A DNA stretch of 64,000 nucleotides from an uncultured Eubacteriales bacterium (GTDB lineage Bacteria; Bacillota; Clostridia; Oscillospirales; Ruminococcaceae): contig ONMZ01000001.1 of the NCBI GenBank assembly GCA_900319075.1, positions 285,264-349,263 on the forward strand, written 5' to 3'. Made by a program: the position numbers and the translations under genes. The notes beneath the pieces are model-generated. The model worked only from the letters and a program-made list of their open reading frames with translations, was not told where the DNA came from and made no database searches. Below, in pieces: positions 8,539-16,870 of this stretch (position 1 is its first letter; every line of letters starts with the position of its first letter).

Positions 8539-9216
8539 CTATTCTATATCTTTAAACATATCATCAAGAACCTTACTTGCAAAATCTGGAACATCCGTCT
8601 CGGCTGAAACAATACTTTTAGAAATGGCTTTATCAACAATTACCTCGGTGTTAATCTCAAGCAGACCTTCACTTGCAAGAATTGCATTTGCTATCTCCGG
8701 ATACACATATTTTTTTATAATTCTTCGTAGACTAGTTATCTCCTTGTCCTTTTCTCGCAACTGTGCAGAATCAGCTGCTTCTTGCTTTCTTTGAAGTTCT
8801 TTCTCCAATTCTGCGTTCTTTTCTAATAGCCTCTTGTTTTCTGCTAAGATTTTCGAGTTCTCATTAAATACTTTAGCTGCCGATCTGGCTACTTTAGCAT
8901 AATACTGATCACGTTGTGTTAATGATTCCTTTATTCTATCAAGCGTTCGGTTTTTCGCCAAAAAATCATTCAGATCCAAAGCGTGATAAACTGAAACAGT
9001 GCAAAACGTCTCTTCATCAACCATCTTGGATATACTATCAATCATTCCTCTAGCCAATTCACTTCGTCTGAAAATATAATCCTTAACATTATATCCCTTT
9101 TTGCGAGCAAATTCACCAATGCATGAATATGTAGGTTTTTTATTAGGATTAATAGTGCACCATTCATTAATAATGCTTTTTACATCATCATCTGTTATTG
9201 CTCTGTTTCTGCCCAT
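8539..9216 (-). CDS. Coiled-coil TnpC-like accessory protein
   Basis: A 225-aa protein. Residues 1 to about 60 (MGRNRAITDDDVKSIINEW and on) read like a small helical DNA-binding head; residues about 100-170 form a long charged coiled coil (ENKRLLEKNAELEKELQRKQE). Small coiled-coil proteins called TnpC follow the two recombinases of Tn554-type transposons and set orientation and efficiency; the same role is inferred from position and shape, not from clear sequence identity. A longer frame opens at 9267, but GGAGGA lies just before ATGATG at 9219/9216, so I start at 9216. It overlaps the upstream recombinase by 29 bases, which suggests translational coupling. Confidence 0.6.
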   Translation of the reverse strand: MGRNRAITDDDVKSIINEWCTINPNKKPTYSCIGEFARKKGYNVKDYIFRRSELARGMIDSISKMVDEETFCTVSVYHALDLNDFLAKNRTLDRIKESLTQRDQYYAKVARSAAKVFNENSKILAENKRLLEKNAELEKELQRKQEAADSAQLREKDKEITSLRRIIKKYVYPEIANAILASEGLLEINTEVIVDKAISKSIVSAETDVPDFASKVLDDMFKDIE

Positions 9217-10846
9217 CATTATCCTCCATAGTCTCCTGCAAATACTGTTGATATGAGTATTCCTCATGCCGTAATCTCATTATAGCTTGAATAATCTCCT
9301 CTTTGCATCCCTTATCTTTACGAACTTTCTTGACCATCTCGTCAACATTGTGACATTCCATAAGTATTCTTTCTTTATAATTATTACTAGCATTAGCAAA
9401 AGTCTTTTCCGCTGTCCTGTAGTAGTGACATTTTCTGCATTCGCCCAGCTGTCCTTGTGTTCCAATAACATTTATACAATCAGAAAAGTCACCATTAGCT
9501 ACTTTTGCAGAATAACACCACCCGTCACCGATTTTAATTGAACTGCTCACATTCATTGTTTTAATAGGCTTGCTTATCTCGTATTCTTTATGTGCTCCCA
9601 TAAGCCTTTTGTATTGTCTATAGGTTCTGCACTCTATTAGATTTGTTATGTTACTATAATAATGAGCCGATATATTAGGATTATCATGACCAGCTAAAAG
9701 CATGGCAACCATTGGTGTCGCACCTTCAGCTATAATATTAATCATTGAAAGATGTCTGGTATCTCCAAGGTTCAGGTACTGTATCTGATTTTCGGGCAAA
9801 TAATGCTTGCCCCTTTCATATATGATTTCGTATCCATATCTTGCTTTGACAATGTTTTCATAAAAATATCTTAGACATGTTGATAGATTAATATATGTAA
9901 AATATCTGCTTGTGTATGGTGTGCATCTTTGCCACATCGTATAATGCACATCAGTAACAAATAGGGTGTTCAGTTCATTTCGCTGACAGCCTTTCGTTTC
10001 ATCCAAATACCACTTTATAACCTTAGCGAGCCTCTCTGGGATTTGATATTTAACCCTTTCGTAGTCAGCATCAATTCTATACGACTTACTCTTGCTAAAC
10101 CCTTTTATCTTATTCTTTCGGAGAGTAAGATACCATTCATCCTTTGTCTTTAAAAGACAATTTCTCGGTGTCAAAACTATTTCTCGTGGTCTAGACGGTA
10201 TTATTGCAGAAATGTTCCACCAGAACCACAACGGGAAGAAGAAAAGCTTTTCTTCTTTTGATGTTGATTCTTTCCAAAACATATCAAGGATATCTGAAAA
10301 AAGAAAATATGAATCAAAACTTGCGAGCTCTCTTTGATTACTTGTATTTGAAGCTCTATTCTTTTCATCAAGATCTTCAAGATGCTCAATGATGCTTAGC
10401 AGTTCCTTTTCATGATCACCACATGGAATCAACGAGAAAAACTCAGATAATCGATTTATAAATGTAAGACTATCATTTTTAGATATCTTAGAAAGCTGAT
10501 TAATCCTATATTTTACTATCTTCTTGACATCTCCAACAATGCTTTGCAGAGTTCCCAAAACAAGCGTTCCGAGTTGGCAAAGGATATATGTTTTAAGATA
10601 GATTATAAAAGTGTTTAGTGGAACGCCAATTGACAGATTAAAATCATTTATATCGATTTCAAAATCAAGTACCATACGAGCATATTCATCTGTTACCATC
10701 CATCGTGGGCTATCAAAATCGCCTTCGATTATAACTCTGGCTTTTTTATATGATAAAAAAAAAGACATTGCTTGTTTTGTGGTTTCTTCACTAAAACTAG
10801 GAATTGAAATAATGCTGATAAATTTCGTTTCTTCAGATGTTTTCAT
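9188..10846 (-). CDS. Tyrosine recombinase (third of trio, 552 aa)
   Basis: A 552-aa protein whose C-terminal half looks like a phage-integrase-type catalytic domain. Box I arginine fits SRPREIVLTPRN (about residue 215); box II fits GDTRHLSMINIIAEG, where the usual His of HxxR is Gly but the Arg is kept; box III is LLAGHDNPNISAHYYSN with the His and two candidate nucleophile tyrosines. A long N-terminal part (about 200 aa) has no recognised motif. A late Cys cluster (CINVIGTQGQLGECRKCHYY) may bind zinc. It overlaps the previous recombinase by 14 bases and has TAAGGAG before its ATG. Role: DNA cleavage and strand exchange for the element (inference). Confidence 0.75.
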   Translation of the reverse strand: MKTSEETKFISIISIPSFSEETTKQAMSFFLSYKKARVIIEGDFDSPRWMVTDEYARMVLDFEIDINDFNLSIGVPLNTFIIYLKTYILCQLGTLVLGTLQSIVGDVKKIVKYRINQLSKISKNDSLTFINRLSEFFSLIPCGDHEKELLSIIEHLEDLDEKNRASNTSNQRELASFDSYFLFSDILDMFWKESTSKEEKLFFFPLWFWWNISAIIPSRPREIVLTPRNCLLKTKDEWYLTLRKNKIKGFSKSKSYRIDADYERVKYQIPERLAKVIKWYLDETKGCQRNELNTLFVTDVHYTMWQRCTPYTSRYFTYINLSTCLRYFYENIVKARYGYEIIYERGKHYLPENQIQYLNLGDTRHLSMINIIAEGATPMVAMLLAGHDNPNISAHYYSNITNLIECRTYRQYKRLMGAHKEYEISKPIKTMNVSSSIKIGDGWCYSAKVANGDFSDCINVIGTQGQLGECRKCHYYRTAEKTFANASNNYKERILMECHNVDEMVKKVRKDKGCKEEIIQAIMRLRHEEYSYQQYLQETMEDNDGQKQSNNR

Positions 10847-12710
10847 AATACTCCTTAATTATCGTTTCAAGGCTGTTCTTAATTTCAGAGCCAAAATTTT
10901 GCTCAACACATATAAGTATCTCATTTAGTTTTGGCAGAATAACATTCTTGACCATTGTTTTATTACGTTCTTTTATTATTTCTGAGTTCGCTTTGTCATA
11001 CTCATCTAATAGTCTTTTATATTCGTTTACCAGTACACCCAAGGTTGTTTTTGTGCTTACTTCATATTCACAGCCTATACATGTTGCTTTATCATTATAT
11101 GGGCACATTTTTTTCATTGCAGTGATCAGGCACAAACATCCATCAGTCTTTGATACAGCATTGCCGTTTCCTATACGATGAAGGATCTTAACAATATCTA
11201 TCGGTGTATTCGATTTAATTATCTCATTTGTGATTTTGGTAGCTTGACTATATGCATTTTGCGATAATCCCATCACATTATCAATCTCAAGAGGTGTTAG
11301 GTTTAGCTCGCAAATCAGTTTAGTTTGATTTTGTGGGGAAAGCTTATTATACTCACCATCCGTAATAACCTTTAGCAACATAGACGGAACAAACGATAAA
11401 ACTCCTCGTTCGAAAAGCTCACGGGCAACAAACTCAGGACTATAGCCATCCATCTTTGCATCTTTTAAATATGTAGCAGTTTGTGAAGCAAATTCTCCGT
11501 ATGTTCCTTTGTGGCTCCTTGCCAGTGCAGCTAAAATGTATCCTTTTACATTAAAATCATCATTGTTGTCAATGATTTCGTCCGTGAGCAGATATATCAT
11601 CTGTAGATATGATTTATTTGCTTTACGGGTTCTAAAATCAGATTCTAAGAACAACTCTCCGATTTCTTCGCCCATGTACCTTGTAATCTGTCCATAGCTG
11701 GTAATTACTCTAACCAAAGGCTCTGAAGCGCTATCACTACCACTCAATTGAAAATGAGCCTCAGCAATTGCAAAGAGCTTTCCCATATGCACTTCAACGC
11801 TTTCAGGCACATGGAACTGAATATCTGATATACCTTGTGTCCCCAATGTTTTATGCGGTTTCATGGGCAAGCAGGATAAAGTCCATGTAATAGAATAAAG
11901 AGTTAGACGTGCATCATCATCTGTAAACTTATCTTGACGAATTTTGCCCAAAACTGTTTGTGGAGACATATTGAGTCTAGGATGAGGTAGTCTGATTAAA
12001 TCTGTGTTTCGCAAGGCACAAATAAAATGAAGTGAAATAAACAACCAGGTATCTATATAGTTTTTTGAATCCGCTGCTTTAACATACATTTCATTTTTAT
12101 CTATATAGTCGGAATTAAACATACAAAAAAGGATTCTAAGATAATACTCCTGATCGTAAGCTTCGCTTTCAGTTGTTTTTGATGTGCGATGCTTCGGATA
12201 ATATATATTTCTATATACTGTTTTTGAATTTTTACTCAACCAGTTTATAAACTCAGCAATAGCATAAGCATGTACAAGCGGCAAATCAAAAGATGCATTC
12301 ATAAGGTCTTCAATCTCTTTGTCATCGGCTAAATTTAGTTCACCGGGCAAATTGAGCAAAAAGAAGTCAAGAACATAATAACTCGCCTCATCGCTCATTT
12401 GTGCGCATTTCTTATATTCATCAAAGCTTTCTGCTGTTTTGGGCATACTCATATCAAGCTTTTGCAAAAGAATAGCTGCTTTTTCCGAATAGTCCTTTTT
12501 ATAATTCTCGCAGAAATCCTTTACTCTGTCAGAGATTTTGGCAATATCTTCATTTGTAATATAGTATTTATCATCGCCTTTTATAGGATTTATGCCGAAC
12601 CAATCGTTGTTGACCATAAACTGTGACAATGCGATTGAGAATTCAGGTTCAGATATACCGAAACTATTCTTTAGCTCGTCAACATATTGAAATAAATCAA
12701 CTATTGCCAT
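10833..12710 (-). CDS. Divergent large tyrosine recombinase-like protein (TnpB-like, 625 aa)
   Basis: A 625-aa protein placed as the middle recombinase, where Tn554 has its 630-aa TnpB. Traces of the fold: ICALRNTDLIRLPHPRL near residue 230 as box I, and a later stretch KGYILAALARSHKGTYGEF followed by ASQTATYLKD, which could supply the box III His and a tyrosine. A Cys set CPYNDKATCIGC near residue 560 may bind zinc. The catalytic boxes are degenerate, so it may be an architectural partner rather than an active enzyme. The frame opens at 12752, but GGAAGG lies upstream of the ATG at 12710, which I prefer; that gives a 14-base overlap with the first recombinase. Confidence 0.6.
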   Translation of the reverse strand: MAIVDLFQYVDELKNSFGISEPEFSIALSQFMVNNDWFGINPIKGDDKYYITNEDIAKISDRVKDFCENYKKDYSEKAAILLQKLDMSMPKTAESFDEYKKCAQMSDEASYYVLDFFLLNLPGELNLADDKEIEDLMNASFDLPLVHAYAIAEFINWLSKNSKTVYRNIYYPKHRTSKTTESEAYDQEYYLRILFCMFNSDYIDKNEMYVKAADSKNYIDTWLFISLHFICALRNTDLIRLPHPRLNMSPQTVLGKIRQDKFTDDDARLTLYSITWTLSCLPMKPHKTLGTQGISDIQFHVPESVEVHMGKLFAIAEAHFQLSGSDSASEPLVRVITSYGQITRYMGEEIGELFLESDFRTRKANKSYLQMIYLLTDEIIDNNDDFNVKGYILAALARSHKGTYGEFASQTATYLKDAKMDGYSPEFVARELFERGVLSFVPSMLLKVITDGEYNKLSPQNQTKLICELNLTPLEIDNVMGLSQNAYSQATKITNEIIKSNTPIDIVKILHRIGNGNAVSKTDGCLCLITAMKKMCPYNDKATCIGCEYEVSTKTTLGVLVNEYKRLLDEYDKANSEIIKERNKTMVKNVILPKLNEILICVEQNFGSEIKNSLETIIKEYYENI

Positions 12711-13956
12711 ACTTTTTCTCAGCCTTCCAAGAAGAATACTTAAATATCTCATTTACAACCGTATTGTGCTGCTTTTGTAAATCGGATTTATTCATGATAT
12801 ACTGTAATGCGGACGTAGGATTCTTATCGCCTCTCCAATACATCAAACCTGAGACATCTTCACCGTTCAAAGTAAGCTTGACTGAAAACCAGTGACGAAA
12901 GATATGCGGGGATATTCTATGTTCCAGAAGCAATTGACCGTAATGAACCAATTCTGGATCATTACTATTAAGCATCTCTGGTATACAGTCTTTGATGCAA
13001 CTCTGAAAGCGCTGATAATATGTCTGATAGGTCATTGCCATCCCTTTATTATTAATAGTTAAAGGACCGAATTTTAATTCATATTTTCGATTCTTGATAT
13101 AATCCATATAGATTCTATAGCATTTATAGAAGACATCCAGAAACGAAGGATACACGCTCTGTTTGCGTTCTTTTTTTATTCCTCCGACTGATACAAGATC
13201 TGATCTTAGATTAAGCTCTTTAGTAAGATCCATTGTAATTGATGATATCTCATTATTAACCAAATCAAATGAGATTCCCGAACCAAGCGATGAATCCTCT
13301 CTTCTAACATTACACGCTTCTGACGGGCGCATCCCAGCAAACGCTGAACATGCAGCAAGCATAAGAATGTCCGTATAGTTATCAACAATTCTACTCATGA
13401 TGACCTTAAACGCACACTCAGGGATATCCCTAAAGATTGGCTTTGGTGTTGTTTTATATCGTATCTCAAAATTAGAAACTGTAACTGAGATGTACTTTTT
13501 TCGTGTTTTGCTAAAACGATCTTCCTTATGATAAAGAGCTTTAACATCAAAGCATGTGTTGTGATTATGCTTCTGGAATTCGGTAAGAAAATCAATGATA
13601 TACGCGAGACATCTCTCAATAGAATCTTTGGTTCTATGAGTAAACTCATAATCACCACTTAGTTTGCACATACCATAGTCATTGCAAAAATCAATAACCA
13701 TTTGAGCCGAAATGTCAGTAAGCCTTGTGATTTGATACTTGCCGAAGAAAACATAATTAAGAAATGTAACAACAGCATAGCAACGTGATGAATCATTACT
13801 TATAATATGCCTAATTCTAGTGTTACCCATAATATATCTGTGGTAGTCAGTCCATGCTATTATAATGCCATTGGATTTTATAACTATAAAGTGACGCTTT
13901 ATTAATTGATCCTCATCAACCACTAAAGCATGCTCATAAACTGCAAATCTAATCAT
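12697..13956 (-). CDS. Tyrosine recombinase (first of trio, 419 aa; TnpA-like)
   Basis: A 419-aa site-specific recombinase. The catalytic domain shows box I CSAFAGMRPSEACNVRRED (about residue 215), box II RISPHIFRHWFSV with HxxR, then GLMYWRGDKNPTSALQYIM, where Trp stands in for the box III His and the Tyr of LQY is the probable nucleophile. The R, H-x-x-R, Y set is thus largely intact. The frame extends to 14100, but GGAAAGGAG lies directly upstream of the ATG at 13956, so the protein starts MIRFAVYEHALVV. It overlaps the XRE gene by 8 bases. First enzyme gene of the operon, in the position TnpA holds in Tn554-like elements. Confidence 0.8.
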   Translation of the reverse strand: MIRFAVYEHALVVDEDQLIKRHFIVIKSNGIIIAWTDYHRYIMGNTRIRHIISNDSSRCYAVVTFLNYVFFGKYQITRLTDISAQMVIDFCNDYGMCKLSGDYEFTHRTKDSIERCLAYIIDFLTEFQKHNHNTCFDVKALYHKEDRFSKTRKKYISVTVSNFEIRYKTTPKPIFRDIPECAFKVIMSRIVDNYTDILMLAACSAFAGMRPSEACNVRREDSSLGSGISFDLVNNEISSITMDLTKELNLRSDLVSVGGIKKERKQSVYPSFLDVFYKCYRIYMDYIKNRKYELKFGPLTINNKGMAMTYQTYYQRFQSCIKDCIPEMLNSNDPELVHYGQLLLEHRISPHIFRHWFSVKLTLNGEDVSGLMYWRGDKNPTSALQYIMNKSDLQKQHNTVVNEIFKYSSWKAEKKYGNS

Positions 13957-14656
13957 CTTTACTCCTTTCCGGCAACTGAGTAAACCCAAATTGCTGGCCA
14001 TATGCAAGTAGATCACTGATTTTCTGGTAATGTATACGCTTTTTTTCAGTAAATTCGCAGTACGCTTTCCTTGCTTCTGCATGTTCATCAATGTCGACAT
14101 ATATTGTTGGTGTGCTCATATTTTTTCTTTGTTGAATGATGCTAAAAACATAGTCTGCATATTCGCGCTCAAGTGATTCTGGAATTGAATCTACTAGCCA
14201 AGCAAACTGCTCCGAAAGATACGCCTCTTGGTGATTGAAATCACCGTGCAACTTAGCAAACACATGCAGTATATCTCGCAAATCTATAAGCGGCAGATAT
14301 ACTGCAAACTCAATCAGTGAGCTCATCCTCTGGTTTCTGATATTTTGCGGATAGAATACTCGTAGGGTTTCAATATTTCGAAGCTCTTGTTCACAGCATT
14401 TGCATTTCTCTGCATAATTCTCAAATGTATACTGATCCATGTTTATTTCATATCTTGAGAACAAATCGGACATACTAACAGACAGAGCATCAGCAAGCTT
14501 AGATACTGCAACAACACTAATATCGCGTATGCCAAACTGAAGACCAGATATCTCATACAGTGATACGCCCGATTTTTTTGCTAGTTCTTTTTTTGATAAG
14601 CCCTTTGCCAGTCTAATTGCTTCAAGTCTGTCTGCAAAATCTTCCAATAGTTTCAT
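13949..14656 (-). CDS. XRE-family transcriptional regulator heading the recombination operon
   Basis: A 235-aa protein. Residues about 8-62 form a Cro/CI-type helix-turn-helix (RLEAIRLAKGLSKKELAKKSGVS, then LADALSVSMSDLF). The remaining 170 residues are helical with no recognised domain; CKCCEQEL near residue 88 could bind a metal or be redox active. As first gene of the recombinase operon it probably represses its own promoter until a signal arrives (inference). The leader holds an inverted repeat TTGACAT/ATGTCAA around the -10 of the upstream promoter, a fitting operator. The start ATG has AAGAGGAA upstream. Confidence 0.85.
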   Translation of the reverse strand: MKLLEDFADRLEAIRLAKGLSKKELAKKSGVSLYEISGLQFGIRDISVVAVSKLADALSVSMSDLFSRYEINMDQYTFENYAEKCKCCEQELRNIETLRVFYPQNIRNQRMSSLIEFAVYLPLIDLRDILHVFAKLHGDFNHQEAYLSEQFAWLVDSIPESLEREYADYVFSIIQQRKNMSTPTIYVDIDEHAEARKAYCEFTEKKRIHYQKISDLLAYGQQFGFTQLPERSKDD

Positions 14657-14690
14657 GTTTGATTCCTCTTTTTATTAAAGTTTAGATTAA

Positions 14691-14696
14691 ATTATA
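14691..14696 (-). promoter_or_regulatory. Possible second -10 element for the recombination operon
   Basis: TATAAT on the minus strand, just after the hairpin and about 35 bp before the XRE start. No good -35 lies 17 bp upstream, so it may need activation or be chance in AT-rich DNA. Confidence 0.3.
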
Positions 14697-14700
14697 TAAC

Positions 14701-14838
14701 AAAAAAGAGTCGCTTTTATACATTTGATTTTGCAAAAGCAAAACTAAAAGTATAAAAACAACTCCTTGATTGGCTATATAAAGCCAAAATAAATATAAAA
14801 TTACTTGGTTAAAAATTATCTTAACTGAACACTTTGAC
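14701..14838 (-). ncRNA. Candidate leader RNA or attenuated transcript upstream of the XRE gene
   Basis: A consensus promoter at 14845-14873 would start transcription near 14838. Transcription would reach a 27-bp imperfect hairpin (14707-14764) followed by six T on the minus strand, giving a transcript of about 138 nt. A smaller hairpin TTGGCT/AGCCAA lies at 14770-14788. It is either a stand-alone small RNA or an attenuator through which the recombination operon is read. No convincing leader peptide is seen. Confidence 0.45.
14707..14764 (-). terminator. Strong intrinsic terminator / attenuator before the XRE gene
   Basis: Arms 14707-14733 and 14738-14764 pair over 27 positions with two G-U pairs and three mismatches, loop of four, then TTTTTT on the minus strand (14706-14701). 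Confidence 0.75.
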
Positions 14839-14844
14839 ATTCTA

Positions 14845-14873
14845 ATTATATCATGTACTCAAAATCATGTCAA
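14845..14873 (-). promoter_or_regulatory. Consensus sigma-A promoter with operator-like inverted repeat
   Basis: Minus strand TTGACA (14868-14873), 17-bp spacer, TATAAT (14845-14850): a perfect consensus. Inverted arms TTGACAT (14834-14840) and ATGTCAA (14867-14873) flank the -10, so a dimeric regulator such as the XRE protein could block it. Confidence 0.75.
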
Positions 14874-14951
14874 TAGTTTTTTATTGTTAATTGCTTAGTT
14901 AGAATGATTAAGATATATCAATAATTTGCCTTCTCATCACATTGCCATTCA

Positions 14952-14997
14952 TAAATGTTTAAAGGGACAGCCCTTCGACTGTCCCTTTAAACATTTA
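14952..14997. repeat. 19-bp perfect inverted repeat after the defence operon
   Basis: Arms 14952-14970 and 14979-14997 are perfectly complementary with an 8-base loop; core GGGACAG/CTGTCCC. It lies 44 bp after the last defence gene and probably ends its transcript, although no clear U-tract follows on either strand. Confidence 0.65.
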
Positions 14998-15040
14998 GTG
15001 CAAAACAAATCACACAATATTTTGTTTAAAAACACCTAAA

Positions 15041-16852
15041 TCAATCCTCCAAACTACAACCGTACTCTTTAATTGTTTGTTCTGCGCCCTTATCAGCAAT
15101 AGTCTTTCCCATTGCCTCTTCAATAACTTTAAGAATAGCTTTCGCTCTGGCTATAAAATATTTGTCAAAATCATTTGAGACAAGATAGTCGTAGTTTACA
15201 AGATGTGATTCTACACGCAATCTGAGATCACTTTCATCAATCTCCGCTTTTTTCATAATACTCTTACTATAAACGCTGGGAGCGTCACCCCCAATTTGTC
15301 TGTTTGATGCAGGAAGCAACGGAGTTTTATTGATGATTGAGTTCCATTTATTCTTATCAAGCCCCATCTTCTTGCAATACGCTTCGGGGAAAATATGATG
15401 AATATCAGGTGCTTCATCCATACTCTTTACAATATCCATGGTTATTCCTTGCATAAAATCACGACACTGTTCTCTATAGACGAGTGCCATAATACCCTTA
15501 TATGCAGCACTATTCCTTGTTTGAAGTGAAAGCAATCGGGTTGCCGAGAAGTACGCAGCATTGATCGTCCTATTCTGGCTCTCATTGCCCTGAATCTCTG
15601 CCACAACATCTTCTATATCTGTAGCGTATCTGGTTTCATTGGCACCGCCGTACATTTCACCCATAATACCACACCAAAACCATTTAGCAAGTATCTTTTG
15701 AGTGCTTGGAAGATTGAATGTAGCTGTACCGATCACAGCACAGATCGCTGATAGCGGAATCAGTTGAGTTGTATAAGGCAGATCACGCTTTCTGAACACA
15801 TATTGCTGGAACAGGAACTTTCGAGCCATTTTGTAGCCCTCAAGCAAAATATCCCTATTTTTCTTGTAATCTTCAAAATTCAGAGCGAGAACATCTTTCT
15901 TCTTACAAGTAGTCATTTTATCTGAAAGATAGGTTGTGTAGAGTGTAATAGCGGTAAGGAATGATGTTTCGTCTACGCCTTCCATAACATCTGTATTAAG
16001 AGTTTCCCCCTTGCCACGAATCTTGTCTCTGCACTCGATCCAGTCTTTGCGAAGGTCAAAGTCATAGGTCGCAAAGGTAGCTGTCACAAGTTCAAATACA
16101 GTTAACGGAACGCCTCCTGTGTTAACATTTTCAAACACCTTGCACACAGCGTCTCGTGGTGTTTCTCTGCCCAGAGTAATAACAGGAAGTTTATATCCAA
16201 CAATAGTATCAATAACCTCTGTCCTGAACTGTTTGTATTTTTCCATAAAGGATTTATCATAGCCGTGATACTCTTTGTATCCATCTGCCCAGTCTTCACG
16301 AACATTACTATCAAAGATAATATTTATAGGAAACATCTCATGTTCATACTCATAATCACGGGTCGATAGATCAAGCACAATATCTCTGTCGAAATTCGCT
16401 TTTATCTTTCTATCACTCGGAACGGCAACAACGGCATCGAAGCGATCCTCGTTTTCATCCAAACACTTTTTGATATCCAAGTAATAGAAACGCTCAATCT
16501 CCTTACCTTTATCCGTTTTCGTCTCGACTGGATCTTTACAGCAAGTTGCTCTGTACATAGATGTTAACCTCTGCTGTCCGTCAAGAATAAGGAACTCTGG
16601 TGTAACTCCAGTCACCTTTACGCCTTCAATTGTTCTATACTTAAACCGAACACTATCATTGCCATACTCCAAACGCATTATAGCTCCCATAGGATATCCC
16701 TGAGAAAGACTTGCTATAATTCCACGAATTCTTTCATCATCCCATGTCCAGCTACGCTGAAATTCCGGCAACTGTTCTTTTCCGCTTGCCACATCACGCA
16801 TAAGCTCACTTAACTCTGTATCTAGTGATTTCGGAGCAATGTTTATAGCCAT
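15041..16852 (-). CDS. DUF262/DUF1524 GmrSD-like protein
   Basis: A 603-aa single-chain protein of the GmrSD type. The N-terminal DUF262 (ParB/Srx-like) domain shows QLPEFQRSWTWDDERIRGII near residue 28 and the diagnostic FLILDGQQRLTSMYR near residue 88. The C-terminal part carries an HNH/DUF1524-like motif DIHHIFPEAYCKKMG (about residue 470) followed by WNSIINKTPLLPAS. GmrSD enzymes are NTP-dependent type IV restriction systems that cut modified phage DNA; DUF262 proteins in other defence islands have other targets. It is the last gene of the operon, 18 bp after hsdR. A type IV-like activity beside type I restriction would cover both plain and modified phage DNA (inference). Confidence 0.85.
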   Translation of the reverse strand: MAINIAPKSLDTELSELMRDVASGKEQLPEFQRSWTWDDERIRGIIASLSQGYPMGAIMRLEYGNDSVRFKYRTIEGVKVTGVTPEFLILDGQQRLTSMYRATCCKDPVETKTDKGKEIERFYYLDIKKCLDENEDRFDAVVAVPSDRKIKANFDRDIVLDLSTRDYEYEHEMFPINIIFDSNVREDWADGYKEYHGYDKSFMEKYKQFRTEVIDTIVGYKLPVITLGRETPRDAVCKVFENVNTGGVPLTVFELVTATFATYDFDLRKDWIECRDKIRGKGETLNTDVMEGVDETSFLTAITLYTTYLSDKMTTCKKKDVLALNFEDYKKNRDILLEGYKMARKFLFQQYVFRKRDLPYTTQLIPLSAICAVIGTATFNLPSTQKILAKWFWCGIMGEMYGGANETRYATDIEDVVAEIQGNESQNRTINAAYFSATRLLSLQTRNSAAYKGIMALVYREQCRDFMQGITMDIVKSMDEAPDIHHIFPEAYCKKMGLDKNKWNSIINKTPLLPASNRQIGGDAPSVYSKSIMKKAEIDESDLRLRVESHLVNYDYLVSNDFDKYFIARAKAILKVIEEAMGKTIADKGAEQTIKEYGCSLED

Positions 16853-16870
16853 ACGATTTCCTCCAAGTTC

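Larger units (their letters stand above)
14657..15040. other. Regulatory spacer between defence and recombination operons
   Basis: 384 bases with no gene. It contains, in minus-strand order: a 19-bp inverted repeat, a consensus promoter, a small hairpin, the 27-bp attenuator hairpin and a second -10. See separate entries. Confidence 0.7.

Noticed and set aside
13957..14100. The longer reading of the first recombinase starting at 14100
   Set aside because: This stretch lies wholly inside the XRE gene in another frame and lacks a ribosome site, whereas 13956 has GGAAAGGAG.
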